DNA from: Deroplatys truncata
Taxonomy: Eukaryota; Arthropoda; Insecta; Mantodea; Mantidae
Assembly: GCA_030765065.1 (NCBI GenBank)
Contig: CM060990.1
Coordinates: forward strand, 214,125,290 to 214,189,289
Direction of reading: 5' to 3'
Length of the DNA stretch: 64,000 nucleotides
Of the stretch, positions 1 to 10,437 are shown piece by piece. Under the pieces are notes generated by a model, which had not been told where the DNA came from, did not search any database, and saw nothing but the letters and a program-made list of their open reading frames with translations. A program made the position numbers and the translations under genes. How positions within the stretch are numbered: the stretch's first letter is position 1; the number at the start of each line of letters is the position of its first letter.

Positions 1-225
1 CGCGCGCCATCCCTCACCGAGGTCCACCAGCTCTCTTTTCTTGATAGCATGTTCCTGCAGACAGTATGCTAGGTCTAGGGCAACTTTCCTGTAGTTACCA
101 CCTTCCTCCATTGTGTGAAGGAGATTCTGGTAGTAATTAATCTCCTTGTTGAGATCCCGGACTTCTTTTTCTAGTTGCCGATACGATCTTGCGTTCAGCT
201 CTTCCTCCCACGTGTTGGTTTCCAT
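1..225 (-). CDS. Partial unknown ORF with coiled-coil character, runs off the window
   Basis: An ATG at 225 opens a minus-strand frame that stays open for 75 codons to the window edge. The peptide is rich in Glu, Lys, Leu, Asn and Gln with heptad-like spacing (LEKEVRDLNKEINYY), so a coiled coil is likely. No family is recognised with confidence. It lies about 620 bp downstream, in the reading direction, of the promoter-like end of the Penelope-like fragment. Such elements are often arranged head to tail, so this may be the N-terminus of a second copy. A host exon is the alternative. The coding look is moderate and the assignment weak. Confidence 0.35.
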   Translation of the reverse strand, partial: METNTWEEELNARSYRQLEKEVRDLNKEINYYQNLLHTMEEGGNYRKVALDLAYCLQEHAIKKRELVDLGEGWRA

Positions 226-765
226 TGTAGATGCGCCTCTGTTGGCCGGAGGCTGTGCCAATGGGCGAGGAGAGGGAGGGGCGTAGCCATCCGCAGCCTG
301 GTCTGCCGCGCCTATAAATATGGCCGCCTGACTGCCTGAGGCGATCATTTCGCAGCCTGCAGTCGCAGAGTGAGCATCGGCAGCTGATGCGCCTGACGCC
401 ATCTTGGAAGTTCGAGGCCAATGCCCCCAGCCGCAAAGACTGCTGGGAGATGCCTGCTCTGCGTTGGGACGCGTTGGCGCGTCCCACGCTACTTCACTTG
501 CGTTTAAGGTTTAGCACTTTACAATGTTTTAAACACGAAACACATGGAACATACACAATACACAGACACAGAACACAGTTTTACTCACTCCACAAAACCT
601 ATACACGTATTTACATTGTTTACACAGGGTGCAACGGTATTTTAAACGCACTTTCTCGTCGCGCAGCACTTAATGTACGCTATGTACGGTTTTTAAGTGC
701 AGCTCATTTAGGCAGCCACACGTAGAAAGAAATGGAACAGTTTTCTGCTATATTTAAGGCACAAT

Positions 766-1620
766 AACTTCACAACACGAGCACGATGCTTACAGTGCGG
801 TGTCTACCACTCGAATCCTCTGATGCGTTGGCAGTTAGTGCCGCTCTCTTTATAGTGTGGGCGCTCTCTGCTGATTGGCCCGCTGGTATGAGGGGGCTGG
901 CGCCGGCTGTGTTGTTGCTCTCTTCTGATTGGCTCGCAGTGTTTTTCGGTTTTGTATGACCTTTCTTGTTTTTGATGACTAGATGCCAGTTACTGTTGAG
1001 TTTCAATGCTTCTTCTTTCCTATTGAAATTATTGGAGTGTTTATAAATCTCTATTGCTTCGCGTTGTAGCCGGGTATGGTAATGCTTTATGGAGGAAAGA
1101 ATGTTGGTGTCCTGAAATCTAATAATGTGTTCGCCCTCGGCTTCAATGGCATGTTCGACGACTGCCGATTTTTCTGTATGGCCCAGGCGGCAGTTTCTTT
1201 TGGGTTCGCTAAGTCTGGTGTTTGCGCTCCGCTGTGTGGTACCAATGTACACTGAACCACAGGAACAAGGAATACGGTAAACACCGGCCGATGACAGGGG
1301 ATCTCGGGGGTCTTAGGAAGAGCGCAGTAGGCTGTTTAATTGTCTTGTAGGTTTGAATACTGTTTTGACGTTATGACGTTGAAGTATATGTTCAATACGG
1401 TCAGTGACATTTCTGAAATATGGCAGAAAGACAATGGACTTGCTTTTGGGTTGGTCCTGAGTAACCGGTCGGGGCTTGGCCGGACGGCAGGCTCTTCTCA
1501 CCTCTTGGACTGAATAACCATTTGATTGTAGAGCTGTTTCCAGGTGTCGGATTTCTTGTGGAAGTAAGTGTGGTTCACAAATACGGGAAGCACGTGCTTA
1601 AAGCTGTCTTAAAAGGCTAA
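766..1620 (-). pseudogene. Penelope-like retroelement fragment, GIY-YIG endonuclease end
   Basis: Read on the minus strand, two overlapping frames give the C-terminal part of a Penelope-like element protein. First comes the linker with VFLPYFRNVTDRIEHIL and NVKTVFKPTRQLNSLLRS. A frame change near 1290 follows, then the GIY-YIG endonuclease core (GVYRIPCSCGSVYIGTTQRS, RLGHTEKSAVVEHA, REAIEIYKH, NNFNRKEEALKLN). These are the standard blocks of the family, which integrates by target-primed reverse transcription using this nuclease. No reverse transcriptase motifs are found upstream of 1620, so the copy is 5' truncated. The frameshift makes it inactive. The tail of the frame runs into a promoter-like segment, as is usual where the ORF overlaps the terminal repeat. 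Confidence 0.8.
848..855 (-). promoter_or_regulatory. TATA-like box in the Penelope-like terminal region
   Basis: The minus strand reads CTATAAAG, followed by a short GC-rich leader. CCAAT-like sequences (GATTGGC on the plus strand) lie at about 876 and 928. The position inside the end of the endonuclease frame matches the promoter-bearing terminal repeats of Penelope-like elements. The role is inferred. Confidence 0.4.
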
Positions 1621-2154
1621 TTGTACACGAAAAATCACGAGTTGACACTGGCGTCGCGTTTGGCAAGCAAGCTCTAAGGCTATACGCCGAATATGCTTTC
1701 ATCCAAGCGTCCACGTACGTGAGTGGAATTCTGTGTGCTATGCACTTATCACGGGTTCGCGTCCAGGCGTTGTGCATTTTTTTGTATTCTCATTAAAGCC
1801 AACACAAGATGATATAAAATAATGCATTTCTATGCGCTGGTTCAAAAAACCAAAGTCTAGAAACCATTAAAACTTCCGTGCTAAACTGAAATGTTGTTTC
1901 CTTATTGCCCTAAATAAAATGTGTATAATTCTGATTTCATCTAAATCAAATGTACCTATGTCGCATTTAAACAGATACCTACACGTGGTTTACCAATAAA
2001 GAAACACTAACAACAATAACATATTAAATGCAAATAAAAGTAAGAATTGCAAATTAAAATGAAAATAACGATGTCAAACATAATACAAGTTTAAACCAAG
2101 ATTACATATGAATATTACAACACAGTAAATATTACTGTACACAGCTGATTCGAA
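1621..2154. other. AT-rich intergenic or intronic stretch, no gene seen
   Basis: Both strands carry frequent stops and no recognisable protein or RNA motif. It separates the Penelope-like fragment from a CA/TA microsatellite and is probably intron of the gene whose exon lies at 2521-2637. Confidence 0.5.
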
Positions 2155-2155
2155 T

Positions 2156-2204
<49 letters not shown>
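2155..2204. repeat. (CA)n(TA)n microsatellite
   Basis: An uninterrupted run of CA dinucleotides passes into TA dinucleotides. Simple sequence repeat seen directly. Confidence 0.95.
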
Positions 2205-2206
<2 letters not shown>

Positions 2207-2220
2207 CAGATAGATTATTT

Positions 2221-2260
2221 ACTAACCACACGCTCGTTCCAACTGAGCTACGCAGGAGCA
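2221..2260 (-). repeat. tRNA-derived A-box fragment
   Basis: The minus strand contains TAGCTCAGTTGGAACGAG, a near-perfect tRNA D-arm/A-box followed by an anticodon-stem-like segment. No T-arm (B box) is found nearby, so this is a relic of a tRNA or tRNA-headed SINE. It abuts the TA microsatellite, a common SINE tail. Confidence 0.45.
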
Positions 2261-2520
2261 TGAAAATGGATAGTCAATTTAACATAATGTGTAGTATTTG
2301 CTTGTCTCAGTATACATTTTCGGTTGTGCAAACGTCAGATGTCTAATTCAAACACGATGCTATAACAACAGTTATATTATTAGTAATTTCTATGATTGTG
2401 CAACCAAATGCATCCATATTAAACACTTTGGATGGATCCTACCATAGGAACCAATGTTTTCATGTTGGAGTATAAATTGCGAATTGCACAAAACTGTAAA
2501 TGTAGGTTCGACTGACTCAC

Positions 2521-2637
2521 CTGGTATAATAAATCGATGTACTTCTTCTGAGCTTCAAGATCAGAAATTGATTTTTCTGATAGGAAAGACAAATCATTAA
2601 GTAGATCATGGAGTTCTGTAGTATCTATATTCGACAT
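2521..2637 (-). CDS. Putative first coding exon of an unrecognised host gene
   Basis: The frame starts at an ATG at 2637 and gives 39 codons (MSNIDTTELHDLLND..., ending KKYIDLLYQ). It then meets CAG|GTGAGT, a perfect splice donor at 2520-2519, in phase 0. The peptide is acidic and helical and could be the N-terminus of a small coiled-coil protein. I do not recognise the family. The start ATG, coding-like composition and consensus donor at the last useful codon support a real exon. Later exons should lie to the left (minus strand), beyond the Penelope-like fragment or off the window. Confidence 0.55.
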
Positions 2638-2639
2638 AT

Positions 2640-4200
2640 AAAGATGTGAGATTTTAGAGATGGTGTAAGCCCATTAAAGTACTTGGTTTTTTGTTAATAA
2701 TTAAGATGTCAAGTAATCAGTATAAGATAATAGCAAGTTATGCTGTCATTTGAGGTTAAGAGTAACATTTGTGCAAGCTACATAGCGACCCTAAAATCCT
2801 AAATAAAAAGAGTTATAGTTCTTGTATGACGACACCATTACATCTCCAGATTCTCACGCTAATTGAAAAAACTTTAAAAATTAACGGTATGAATTTCCTA
2901 GGACTACATGTATGACAAGATGATGCTAGAAACATATACATCAAATGTTAATTAACAATTAATGAAATCCAGTAAGTGAACTGTACGTACGTAGATATGC
3001 ATACACATATGCATACACAAAAACATAAAAATAACATACATGGAAACATACACATACATTTTTTGTCTAACTCTTATTGGTTTTCCGATTATATAAAATG
3101 AAATAAGAATGAAGAAGATCTTACAGACTAGATGCAGAAAATTCACGATATACGTTGCAGTTTTAAAGTGGGTATTTCAAGAAAGTTCAATTTTAATTAA
3201 AAAAGTTATCACAGTTTTATGATTTAATCTTTTCCTAAGTAAAAAATTATATTGCATTCAGAATTTGTTGGCAAAGAATTCCGTAGGTAATGGCTTTTCA
3301 GATTAAGCAAAGTATGTTCAAGTTTATAACAGAAATTCCTTCCTGCAGGTTGATAAAACTCTTCTAACTATAAGAGGTTTAATAATTCTATAATTCCTGT
3401 ATATTTGATTTCTTGAAATTAAAAGAACAGTTTTTATTGCCAGGTTCTTGTGATACTATAAGCAAACTTAGCGGTTTCATCAGAGTATTTGGATCGTCAT
3501 AGACTATTCGATTCGGATACTTATGCTGTATATTAATCAGACACTCCAAGTTGTCTGGCCAAGAGTGTATACATCACTGCAAACCCAGTCTACTCCATTC
3601 TTCCCTTTTCCGCTTTCCTCTTCGTCTCCTCAGCTTACCTTATTATTGTCTGCAAACTGTATCTTCTAGTAACCGAATAATTCTACCATTGAACATTCCT
3701 TTACGTGAATTTCTTGGCAAACATTTCCTTCCAATCCAGTGATCCTACAATTTTCCTTTGCTTTTTTTTTATAATCGACATTTCGCCCGTTGATTCTAAA
3801 CTTTACATTGTTCTTAATAATCATGTTTCAAATGTTGTCGGGCATTTTCCTGACTTTGTCAAAACGTCCAAGGATTCTCACCCCATACATTACCACAGTC
3901 CATAGCACTTCACCAATCTCTTTTTTAATTCATGTGTGTTAAATCACGCTATACACTGTCACTGTATAAGTTGAGGCTAGAAAGCTGAATCAGAATATAA
4001 CAATCTGCCATTGCCGGAATTCGAAACTTTTCGGTTTGCTGATTATCACAGAGTTAAAGTAACCGATGTCTACCTGGGCTTTTAACACACGTCCAGTTTT
4101 AACTGCCACTTCACTAATGTGATCTAGTTCAACTTCCACTGTCACTCCACTTTTCTCTGCGACGTAGCCGCGTCCCAAACTCACTTATAGAACCGCACTT
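2640..4200. other. AT-rich noncoding stretch
   Basis: No supported gene. Short frames near 3551-3905 (+) and 3990-4184 (-) have no recognisable motifs. The sequence 4100-4200 would be the transcribed leader of a minus-directed promoter at 4237-4245. Confidence 0.4.
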
Positions 4201-4236
4201 GATGTCGCATCAGAAATGCACTCACCAACTCTCTTA

Positions 4237-4425
4237 CTTTATATAGCCATTGGAATTTTAGAACGGAAACTTTGAGAAGATTCTGGTTATCTGTCGATAG
4301 CACTTCTGGTGTTTACGTTGGGCGAGTGCGCTACCGCGTCTGTTGTTTCTATTTATCTTTCCTACTGGCCGGCGCCAACCTCCCGATAATTTTGGGCCAT
4401 TGCCGGAGTCTCACAGTATATAAAG
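4237..4425. promoter_or_regulatory. Divergent TATA promoter pair with heat-shock-element-like motifs
   Basis: TATATAAAG occurs on the minus strand at 4245-4237 and on the plus strand at 4417-4425, 170 bp apart and facing outward. Between them are GAATTTTAGAAC (about 4253-4264) and GAAGATTC (about 4276-4283). Both resemble arrays of inverted nGAAn units bound by heat shock factor. GC content is locally higher, with a CTGGCCGGCGCC tract. No obvious coding exon was found next to either TATA box, so it may be the promoter of an unseen gene or a mobile-element LTR or TIR. Confidence 0.35.
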
Positions 4426-4440
4426 GAATCGAATATATGT

Positions 4441-6272
4441 TTTATATATGTGTTTGTTGACTTTACAATGCATTTCAATAGCATTCCTTCTTCCGTATTT
4501 ACTTGTTGCATAATATGAACACGTTGATGCAGAATTTGAATAAAATATTTTTCAGCGTATGTAACGTGTTTTTTAAGTCCTCTTATTTCTTCGCTGTTCA
4601 GATATAGTTACACAATCATTTAAACACGCATTCATAAAGACAATGTGATTAGATTTTAACAAAATTATATTGCATGCATAGATTATGTGATTACTCGCAT
4701 TTTTTTTCCTTTGCACGTAGAGGAGTCTTAAAGTTTTACAGTTGAGTTTTCAAGCTTCCTTTCTTCTTCGGGTTATGCGGTGTCACGATATTTCTTCAGT
4801 ATCTCCTCAAACAGTCTAATGAGAGAATAAGTTACGTCTGTAATATTTTTGCTGTGAAAAAAGTTCTTTTACAGGTTTTAGGGATGTTATTGTAACAAGT
4901 GAAAGAACAAGTTTATTTGGCTGCACAACATATAGGCATTCTTGAGCAATAGCCCAAATTTCACATTGTTTGTACTTTTATTCAATGTTAGGTGAAAAAA
5001 CGAAGTATGCAAATTACATTTATTTTGGATTCGGAAAAAAGAACACACAGCTTCTATCATGATTATAAATGACAGCAACGATGTGACTTTTAGCAATTCC
5101 ATGCTTTCAAATGCTAACAATATTGTGTAAAACTCTAAGCCTTCATTTTGCTTCAATTATATAAATAAAGCTTGGTGATAAACTTTATTGCTTTTCTCTC
5201 GAATGCTCTATAGTAACTGAGATATTTGGATATTTTTCATTTTCATCCAATTACAATCCCTCTCCTCCTCCACCTTCTCGTCCTTCTTATTCAAGGTATA
5301 GAGCTCTCCATTAAATGCTCCGTCTCTCTCAACCAAAGTATTCTCTTCATCGTTATATTGGTCTTCCTATATGCCTTTTCATTAATGGTTCATTGCCCGT
5401 TAAATTGCATTTTGAAAATTATATACTTAATTGTCATTACTCTGCATAACTTTATGATGATTTTAAACAATTTCATTCATAACTTATTGCTTTACTCCAT
5501 TTCCAAATCACAAAGAGTGTTCGGCAGCATATGTAAGAGTACCATTTCTGGAGATTTGATTTTTTATCTTCTGGCTCGTATTCCTTCCTGAATGTAAGAT
5601 TACGCGAGATGGCCTTTGTATTGTAATATTTAATCTGTAGTCTTTCCTTCTTTGCCTTATATTCTCATTACACATATGATTTTTTGAGAGCATATGCTTC
5701 TTCTTCTTTAATAGCAGTCTGTTCATATTCCAAGAACGAAAACTTGATCGGTTTGAACTCAATGGTTTTAAACTGAATAATGGTAAACTCCTCATATATT
5801 ATTCTCATTAAGGCAAATTCTTGACCCACTATTCTATGGAGTTAAATTGCTTTGCATTGTATTACATACTCAATTAAGTTATTTGTAATAGACTATTACG
5901 TATTAAGTTAGTTGAAAGCCTTAGATCCAAAGCATTATGTTTTGCAGGCTTATTAAGCTTTTTTCATAGTACCTGCACCTACGGGAAATATGTATGGGAC
6001 CACTAGCACCTACAAAATTGTTTTCTTTATTCTAAAAAATGCCATTATTATAATTATTATTACTGTCTCTGCTTATGACACACATTACCGTTTTCTTCAC
6101 CGTAATTTAGATATTCTTATATGTATTAATCAGTACACTTTTAGTTGTTAAGTAAGAATCTAGTATAATTGGTATAATCTTTAAGCTCAGTGTAAAACTT
6201 GCTAAAAGCCAACTGGTTTACTAAAATTATAATAGCTATGCTAATAGATTACCAAGACATGCAAAAGACATT
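4441..6272. other. AT-rich noncoding flank of Polinton element 1
   Basis: No supported gene or RNA. The frame at 5226-5591 (+) is hydrophobic AT-rich read-through without motifs. This is the host-side flank of element 1. Confidence 0.4.
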
Positions 6273-6278
6273 TACGTT
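6273..6278 (+). repeat. Target site duplication TACGTT, left copy of element 1
   Basis: The six bases TACGTT directly precede the AGTAGTAAG terminus. The same six bases directly follow the opposite terminus at 22914-22919. A 6-bp duplication is typical of Polinton/Maverick integration. Confidence 0.9.
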
Positions 6279-7348
6279 AGTAGTAAGAAAACGCGGACGT
6301 GAGCACACATATGAATCTGTTTTAGAACCCGTCATATAAATAAACGGTGTTAGAAACCGCGTATGTAAGTAACGTGAGGGGATTACGTGTGGTTGAGAGT
6401 GTAAGGAGAAGTGTGAAGTCCGTCCCTCTCTCTGCGGTCCTCCCTGCAGCACGTTATTTCCCCTCGTGAAGTTGTTGATACACTTTATTTTTATGTTGTG
6501 TAGTTAATGAATAATAAAAATAATTAAAAACCGAAAAAGGTGAAATTTTCATCTGTGCGCGCGCGTGTGCGCTCACGTACCCCGCCCGCGATTTTTTTTG
6601 TTTTGCTAAAACGAAATGTATGCCTCTGAAAAAATTGCAAAAAGAAGAAGAATTCCGTTCAGAGGCAATGCCGTATATATATATGAGAAAAAAGACATAT
6701 GGTTTAAATAATATTCCAGATATGTGCACGGTTATCTCGTTGCTAAAACCCCAATGTATGACACTGAAATGCATCACGAACCCCGTTCAGAGGCAATGAA
6801 CTATATGAGACAAAAAGACATGTGGTCTAATAATATTCGAGTTATGTGTACGGTTATCTCGTTTGCTAAAAAACTAATGTATGGCTCTGTAATGCATCAA
6901 GAAGCCCGTTCAGAGGCAATGAACTATATGAGATATTGTCTAATAATATTTTGCTAAAACTAAATGTATGACTGAAATGTAGCAAGAAGAAAAAAAAACC
7001 CGTTCAGAGGCAATGATCTATGCTCTAATAATAATCAAGTTATGTGTACGGTTATCTCATCATATCAAAAGTTTTGTTTTGCTAAAACTAATGTATGACT
7101 GAAAAAATGCATCAAAGAAGAAGAGATCCCGTTCACACTGGATCAGTAAGAAGGCAATGAACTATAAAGAAAAACAACACGTAAACGATTTCTAAGGGGG
7201 CTAATAATATTCGAGTCAGGTGTACCGTTACGTCGTCATAACAAAAGTACGCAGCTAAAAACTTGGAATGTTTCATCAAGAAGGCAATGAACTATAAAAT
7301 AAGAAAACCATGTGAGTGATTCCTACGAGTCTAATAATATTAAAGAAG
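6279..7348 (+). repeat. Left terminal inverted repeat of element 1 with internal tandem repeats
   Basis: It matches the reverse complement of about 21818-22913. The outer 350 bp are unique and include an alternating CG/TG tract near 6556-6580. The inner part is built of about six degenerate units of roughly 95-130 bp. Each contains GTTCAGAGGCAATGAACTAT, a TCTAATAATATTCGAGTTATG core and ACGGTTATCTCGT. The inner limit is near TTAAAGAAGAAGATATC. Confidence 0.9.
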
Positions 7349-8052
7349 AAGATATCTTGTGTATATGTCTACAGGTCCGAAAAAAAGCCTGACAAGAAGA
7401 GGAACAAGGCAAAGGTTGTAAACAAGAAGATGTTGGAAGCCTCTCGAGAGAACGTTATAGTACTCATCTTTGACCCCATTCCAGAAGAGTTAGAGAAAGA
7501 TGAATCCAAAGTGTGTTTATGCTCGACGACATCTCCATGAGCTCCAAGCATCGTGTGAATCTAGGACTGCATTAAGAACTCGCATCCCTTTTCATCAAAG
7601 CAGTTGACGAAACTTTTGTATACATAATTAAAGAGGACTGGCAGATAATAGTTCGAAATATAGCTGTGATTGAAACTTATGTGAAAGAAGGTAAGCTTCC
7701 TCGTTTATCGTACAGTGAGAATATAATCTATGCATATAATATAACAGTGCATATGAATAAAGTTAATGAAATAGCATTTGTGAATACGTGTCTAAACGAA
7801 AATTTCATAAACCTGTACATTGTTGCAATAGCAGGACTGAATAGACTAATTCCATACATTGAAATATATTTATTTCAATTGCATGACGTTCATAAATCAA
7901 TGTGTTCATACGACGTTAGAGGTAGGAGTGTCAGAAAAAGGTTAAAGGAGATGTATGCTAAAATCAATAAAAATATAAACATTTCATTCTTTATTGTTAT
8001 AAACAAAATACATCTTCATTTCTTATATGATAGATTGAACAACATGAGTTAG
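7343..8052 (+). pseudogene. Element 1 cargo gene of unknown function, broken
   Basis: Two frames read as one damaged gene. A lysine-rich N-terminal part (KKPDKKRNKAKVVNKKMLE, then IVLIFDPIPEELEKDE) runs to about 7515. The reading then continues one frame over with an in-frame TAA near 7573, followed by about 150 residues through ETYVKEGKLPRLSY to 8052. No known domain is recognised. It lies just inside the left TIR and converges on the capsid gene, overlapping its 3' end by about 55 bp. Such positions often hold lineage-specific accessory genes. The frames may instead be two genes; the join is inferred. Confidence 0.4.
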
Positions 8053-9229
8053 GGGGTTTATAAGTGAACAATTTATCATGAATAATTAAACAAAACAAAG
8101 ATGTTTGTGCAAGAAAAATCGCCGATGCTTGAACTTCCAATCTGATGATAACGGCTCCAATCACGGTCTCCTCCGGTTGATGAGAGCAGTCGATGACGAA
8201 TAGTGGTGTATATTTCAGAAAATCGCCTCTATTCAAATGAGGGTAATTTTTTTTTGCCATAATAAGAGTATTGAAATTTAGAATACTGGTCATACAGAGA
8301 TGCAAAATTTGATTTGCAAAATCCAAATTCATGTCATGATACGGATAACATTCGCTGTTGAGATAAAACTTCAGATTGGTGATATTGCAGTGATCAAAGA
8401 TAGAGGTATCTTTAGCAAGGTAGTTCAGTCTGTCGATCTGTGCACGCACTATAACAAAACGCGGTTTCTCAAGCTTCGATATCGTTGCAACGTTCCACGT
8501 GAACGCTTTAGTCTGTGGTACTGCAGGTTGAGTTTGAAGGTCCAGGGCTCGAAAAGCAACGTGCAGCGAGCGATCTGACTTGAAGAGTTTAAGTTTCTCC
8601 ACCCTCTCGGCATCGGAGATTCTAAGTACGGGCATCCTCCATTCGATGCGGTTTAGTTTAATGATAGTCGGATCGTTGCCCATCACACAATTATTACAAT
8701 TTTTAGATCTAATGAGAACGAGTTTAAACTTGCTATTAAGCATGAGCTCCTTGTGGGCGTCTGCGAAACCCAGAAGCATCGAAAGAGGAACGATAGCGTT
8801 GAATACACCATTCGATGCGTTCACGATGTCTACAGCTTCTTCGGGATACGTCCAGCCGGCGTTCTGCAGGCGATTGGAGTCCAAAGTGTTGAGAGCTGCA
8901 TAGTTGCGCATAGTCGTAGAAATTCCGGGATTTCTCGTTCTATCTATAGTAGTACCATTCATATCTAAGCGAACTTCATCGAACAGAAACGCCATGCCAT
9001 TGTTGGTCAGTGTTGCAGATGAAGCTTCGCCAGTAGGTTTTGTCACACATCCTTCTATGTAGAGGTAACTTCTGCTAGGAAGCGTGTACAAATCCTCGGC
9101 TTGGCATTGTGTTGTAATTTCATCATTCACATCTAGAGCAGACGTATTGTAAGGTGGGAAGACATGTTCCTCCTCCTTACTAATCCTATCGTGAAACGTC
9201 GGAACTCCGGTCACATCTAAAACATCCAT
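7997..9229 (-). CDS. Major capsid protein (double jelly-roll, hexon-like), element 1
   Basis: An uninterrupted 410-codon frame starts at ATG 9229 (MDVLDVTGVPTFHDRI). It resembles insect Polinton/adintovirus hexon-like proteins. Recognisable blocks are the N-terminal YLYIEGCVTKPTGE, FLFDEVRLDMNGTTIDRTRN, the NYAALNTLDSNR loop, FNAIVPLSMLLGFADAH, a central KLNRIEWRMPVL strand, and C-terminal blocks NLKFYLNSECYPYHDMNLDF and PLFVIDCSHQPEE. The protein would form the trimeric capsomers of an icosahedral shell. It is the only large structural gene in element 1 with no break. Its counterpart in element 2 is similar throughout but has stops. The last about 15 codons (after FTYKPPNS) look unlike the homologue and may be read-through. 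Confidence 0.82.
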   Translation of the reverse strand: MDVLDVTGVPTFHDRISKEEEHVFPPYNTSALDVNDEITTQCQAEDLYTLPSRSYLYIEGCVTKPTGEASSATLTNNGMAFLFDEVRLDMNGTTIDRTRNPGISTTMRNYAALNTLDSNRLQNAGWTYPEEAVDIVNASNGVFNAIVPLSMLLGFADAHKELMLNSKFKLVLIRSKNCNNCVMGNDPTIIKLNRIEWRMPVLRISDAERVEKLKLFKSDRSLHVAFRALDLQTQPAVPQTKAFTWNVATISKLEKPRFVIVRAQIDRLNYLAKDTSIFDHCNITNLKFYLNSECYPYHDMNLDFANQILHLCMTSILNFNTLIMAKKNYPHLNRGDFLKYTPLFVIDCSHQPEETVIGAVIIRLEVQASAIFLAQTSLFCLIIHDKLFTYKPPNSCCSIYHIRNEDVFCL

Positions 9230-9348
9230 TACAGAACCTTGAATCCCAGGCGCTCGAGGAACTCTCGGTTGAATGGTGTTACAGTTTGCGTGTCGAAGAC
9301 TGAGTAGGTATCAATTTCGAGAGAGGCTTTTTAATATAGTACTGCCTT

Positions 9349-10061
9349 TTAAAATGTATTCCCATTCCGTCTTATGTGCAGTCTCACTGTTATAGTTTCG
9401 TTTCTGAAGTCAAGCGTATCCCCGTTCTGGTCTACCACACGAATGCTGAGATGATCAATGAGATTCGTGTCGATAATGGGTAGATATATAGAACTGGGCG
9501 GTTTCTGCGAGATGTGGTAGCCCGGAGGAACCGACGGGAAAAACTCGTAGAGAGAATGCCCGCTTTTACCGTTGATGAAGGATCCAGTGGCAAGGCTGCA
9601 CTCGACGCGTATGATGCTGACCTTAAAGATGTTCACCAGTTCGTCAGACTCGGTCAGTACACCCGGCTCCACCGTACGCTTGCCGGTGAAACCGAGAAGA
9701 GAGCCTACCGATCTCTCTCGAGTGAAATCGATAACGTAGGGGCACCGAACCTCAGCCTTCATGGTGTTATTATTGGGACGGAGAAAAAAGTCATCGCGGC
9801 TTTGAGTCTATCCTTGAAAAGGTGTTTATATGTTCTATTTCGTAAGTTCCAGGTGGAATTTCGATGGTTTCAATTTTCCATCCGCACGTAATGGAAAAGG
9901 TTATTGCTAGGATCAACATTTGGTATCGAGTAAAATGCCTCGAAATTCAGTAGAGCAATCTCGTAAACTCCATCTGGATCCAGAGAGAATGCCGGATTCA
10001 AATGGGTAGAGAAACTAGAATCAGATCCGCTCACAGTGATAGTGTAACTCACTTTGACCAT
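9349..10061 (-). pseudogene. Penton / minor capsid protein (single jelly-roll), element 1, frameshifted
   Basis: It starts at ATG 10061 (MVKVSYTITVSGSD) and continues through HLNPAFSLDPDGVYEIALLN and a YSIPNVDPSNN block. The frame is then lost at about 9885, the middle (EIPPGTYEIE) is in another frame, and the rest from FFLRPNNNTMKAEV runs to LHIRRNGNTF at 9349. These blocks are typical of the minor capsid (penton-like) protein of insect Polintons, which occupies the capsid vertices. At least two frameshifts are needed to join the parts. It follows the protease gene with about 20 bp between them, all in one minus-strand block. Confidence 0.75.
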
Positions 10062-10084
10062 TCGAACATCCTGTCGAAAGCGTT

Positions 10085-10437
10085 TTATAACAGAAACGGT
10101 AAGCACAGATGACCACAAATGACAGAATCGAAATTCTGATACCTGTGTCTGTTATACATGATCTTAACACCATCGAGATAGGATTCGATCTCTCTTGGAG
10201 GTTTCAGATTGCCGAAACTGTCAAAATAGAAGGCTAAATTTCCATCCTTGCGTATAGCAACCCAATGGGTGCCGGGATTCTGCGAGTTGTCCAAATTGAC
10301 GACGATACTCTCTGCACGTCTAGGTCTTACAGGCAGTTTATCTAGCATGTATACGCCTCTAAAAGTAGGAATACGTAAACGTTCAGCATAAGTTTCTCCG
10401 CACCGCTTAAGGCTTTTTCCGGGATAAGTACAGACCT
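10085..10437 (-). pseudogene. Adenain-like cysteine protease, element 1, one frameshift
   Basis: The conserved core shows the order expected of adenovirus-type maturation proteases. GTHWVAIRKDGN carries the catalytic His, FYFDSFGN carries an acidic residue and the substrate-groove aromatic, and ICGHLCLPFLL carries the catalytic Cys near the C-terminus. Upstream, TYAERLRIPTFRGVY matches the usual N-terminal segment, but it is joined to its start through a 1-nt frame change near 10390. Its start region overlaps the 3' end of the core-protein gene. The role would be cleavage of capsid and core precursors during maturation. The catalytic residues are intact here, unlike in element 2. Confidence 0.8.

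Noticed and set aside
137..487. Minus-strand frame of 116 codons
   Set aside because: Arg/Gly/Ser-rich read-through of GC-rich DNA with no motif; it overlaps the better minus-strand frame at 1-225 in another phase.
6249..6452. Frame present near both ends of element 1 (also 22740-23003)
   Set aside because: It recurs only because it lies in the inverted repeats and crosses the element boundary; no protein motif, so it is repeat sequence.
6724..6957. Repetitive frame with HHEPRSEAMNYMRQK-like units, mirrored at 22228-22461
   Set aside because: It is the translation of the TIR tandem units, whose lengths vary and break the frame; not a gene.
8300..8968. Plus-strand frames across the capsid gene
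   Set aside because: Antisense shadows of the intact minus-strand capsid gene.
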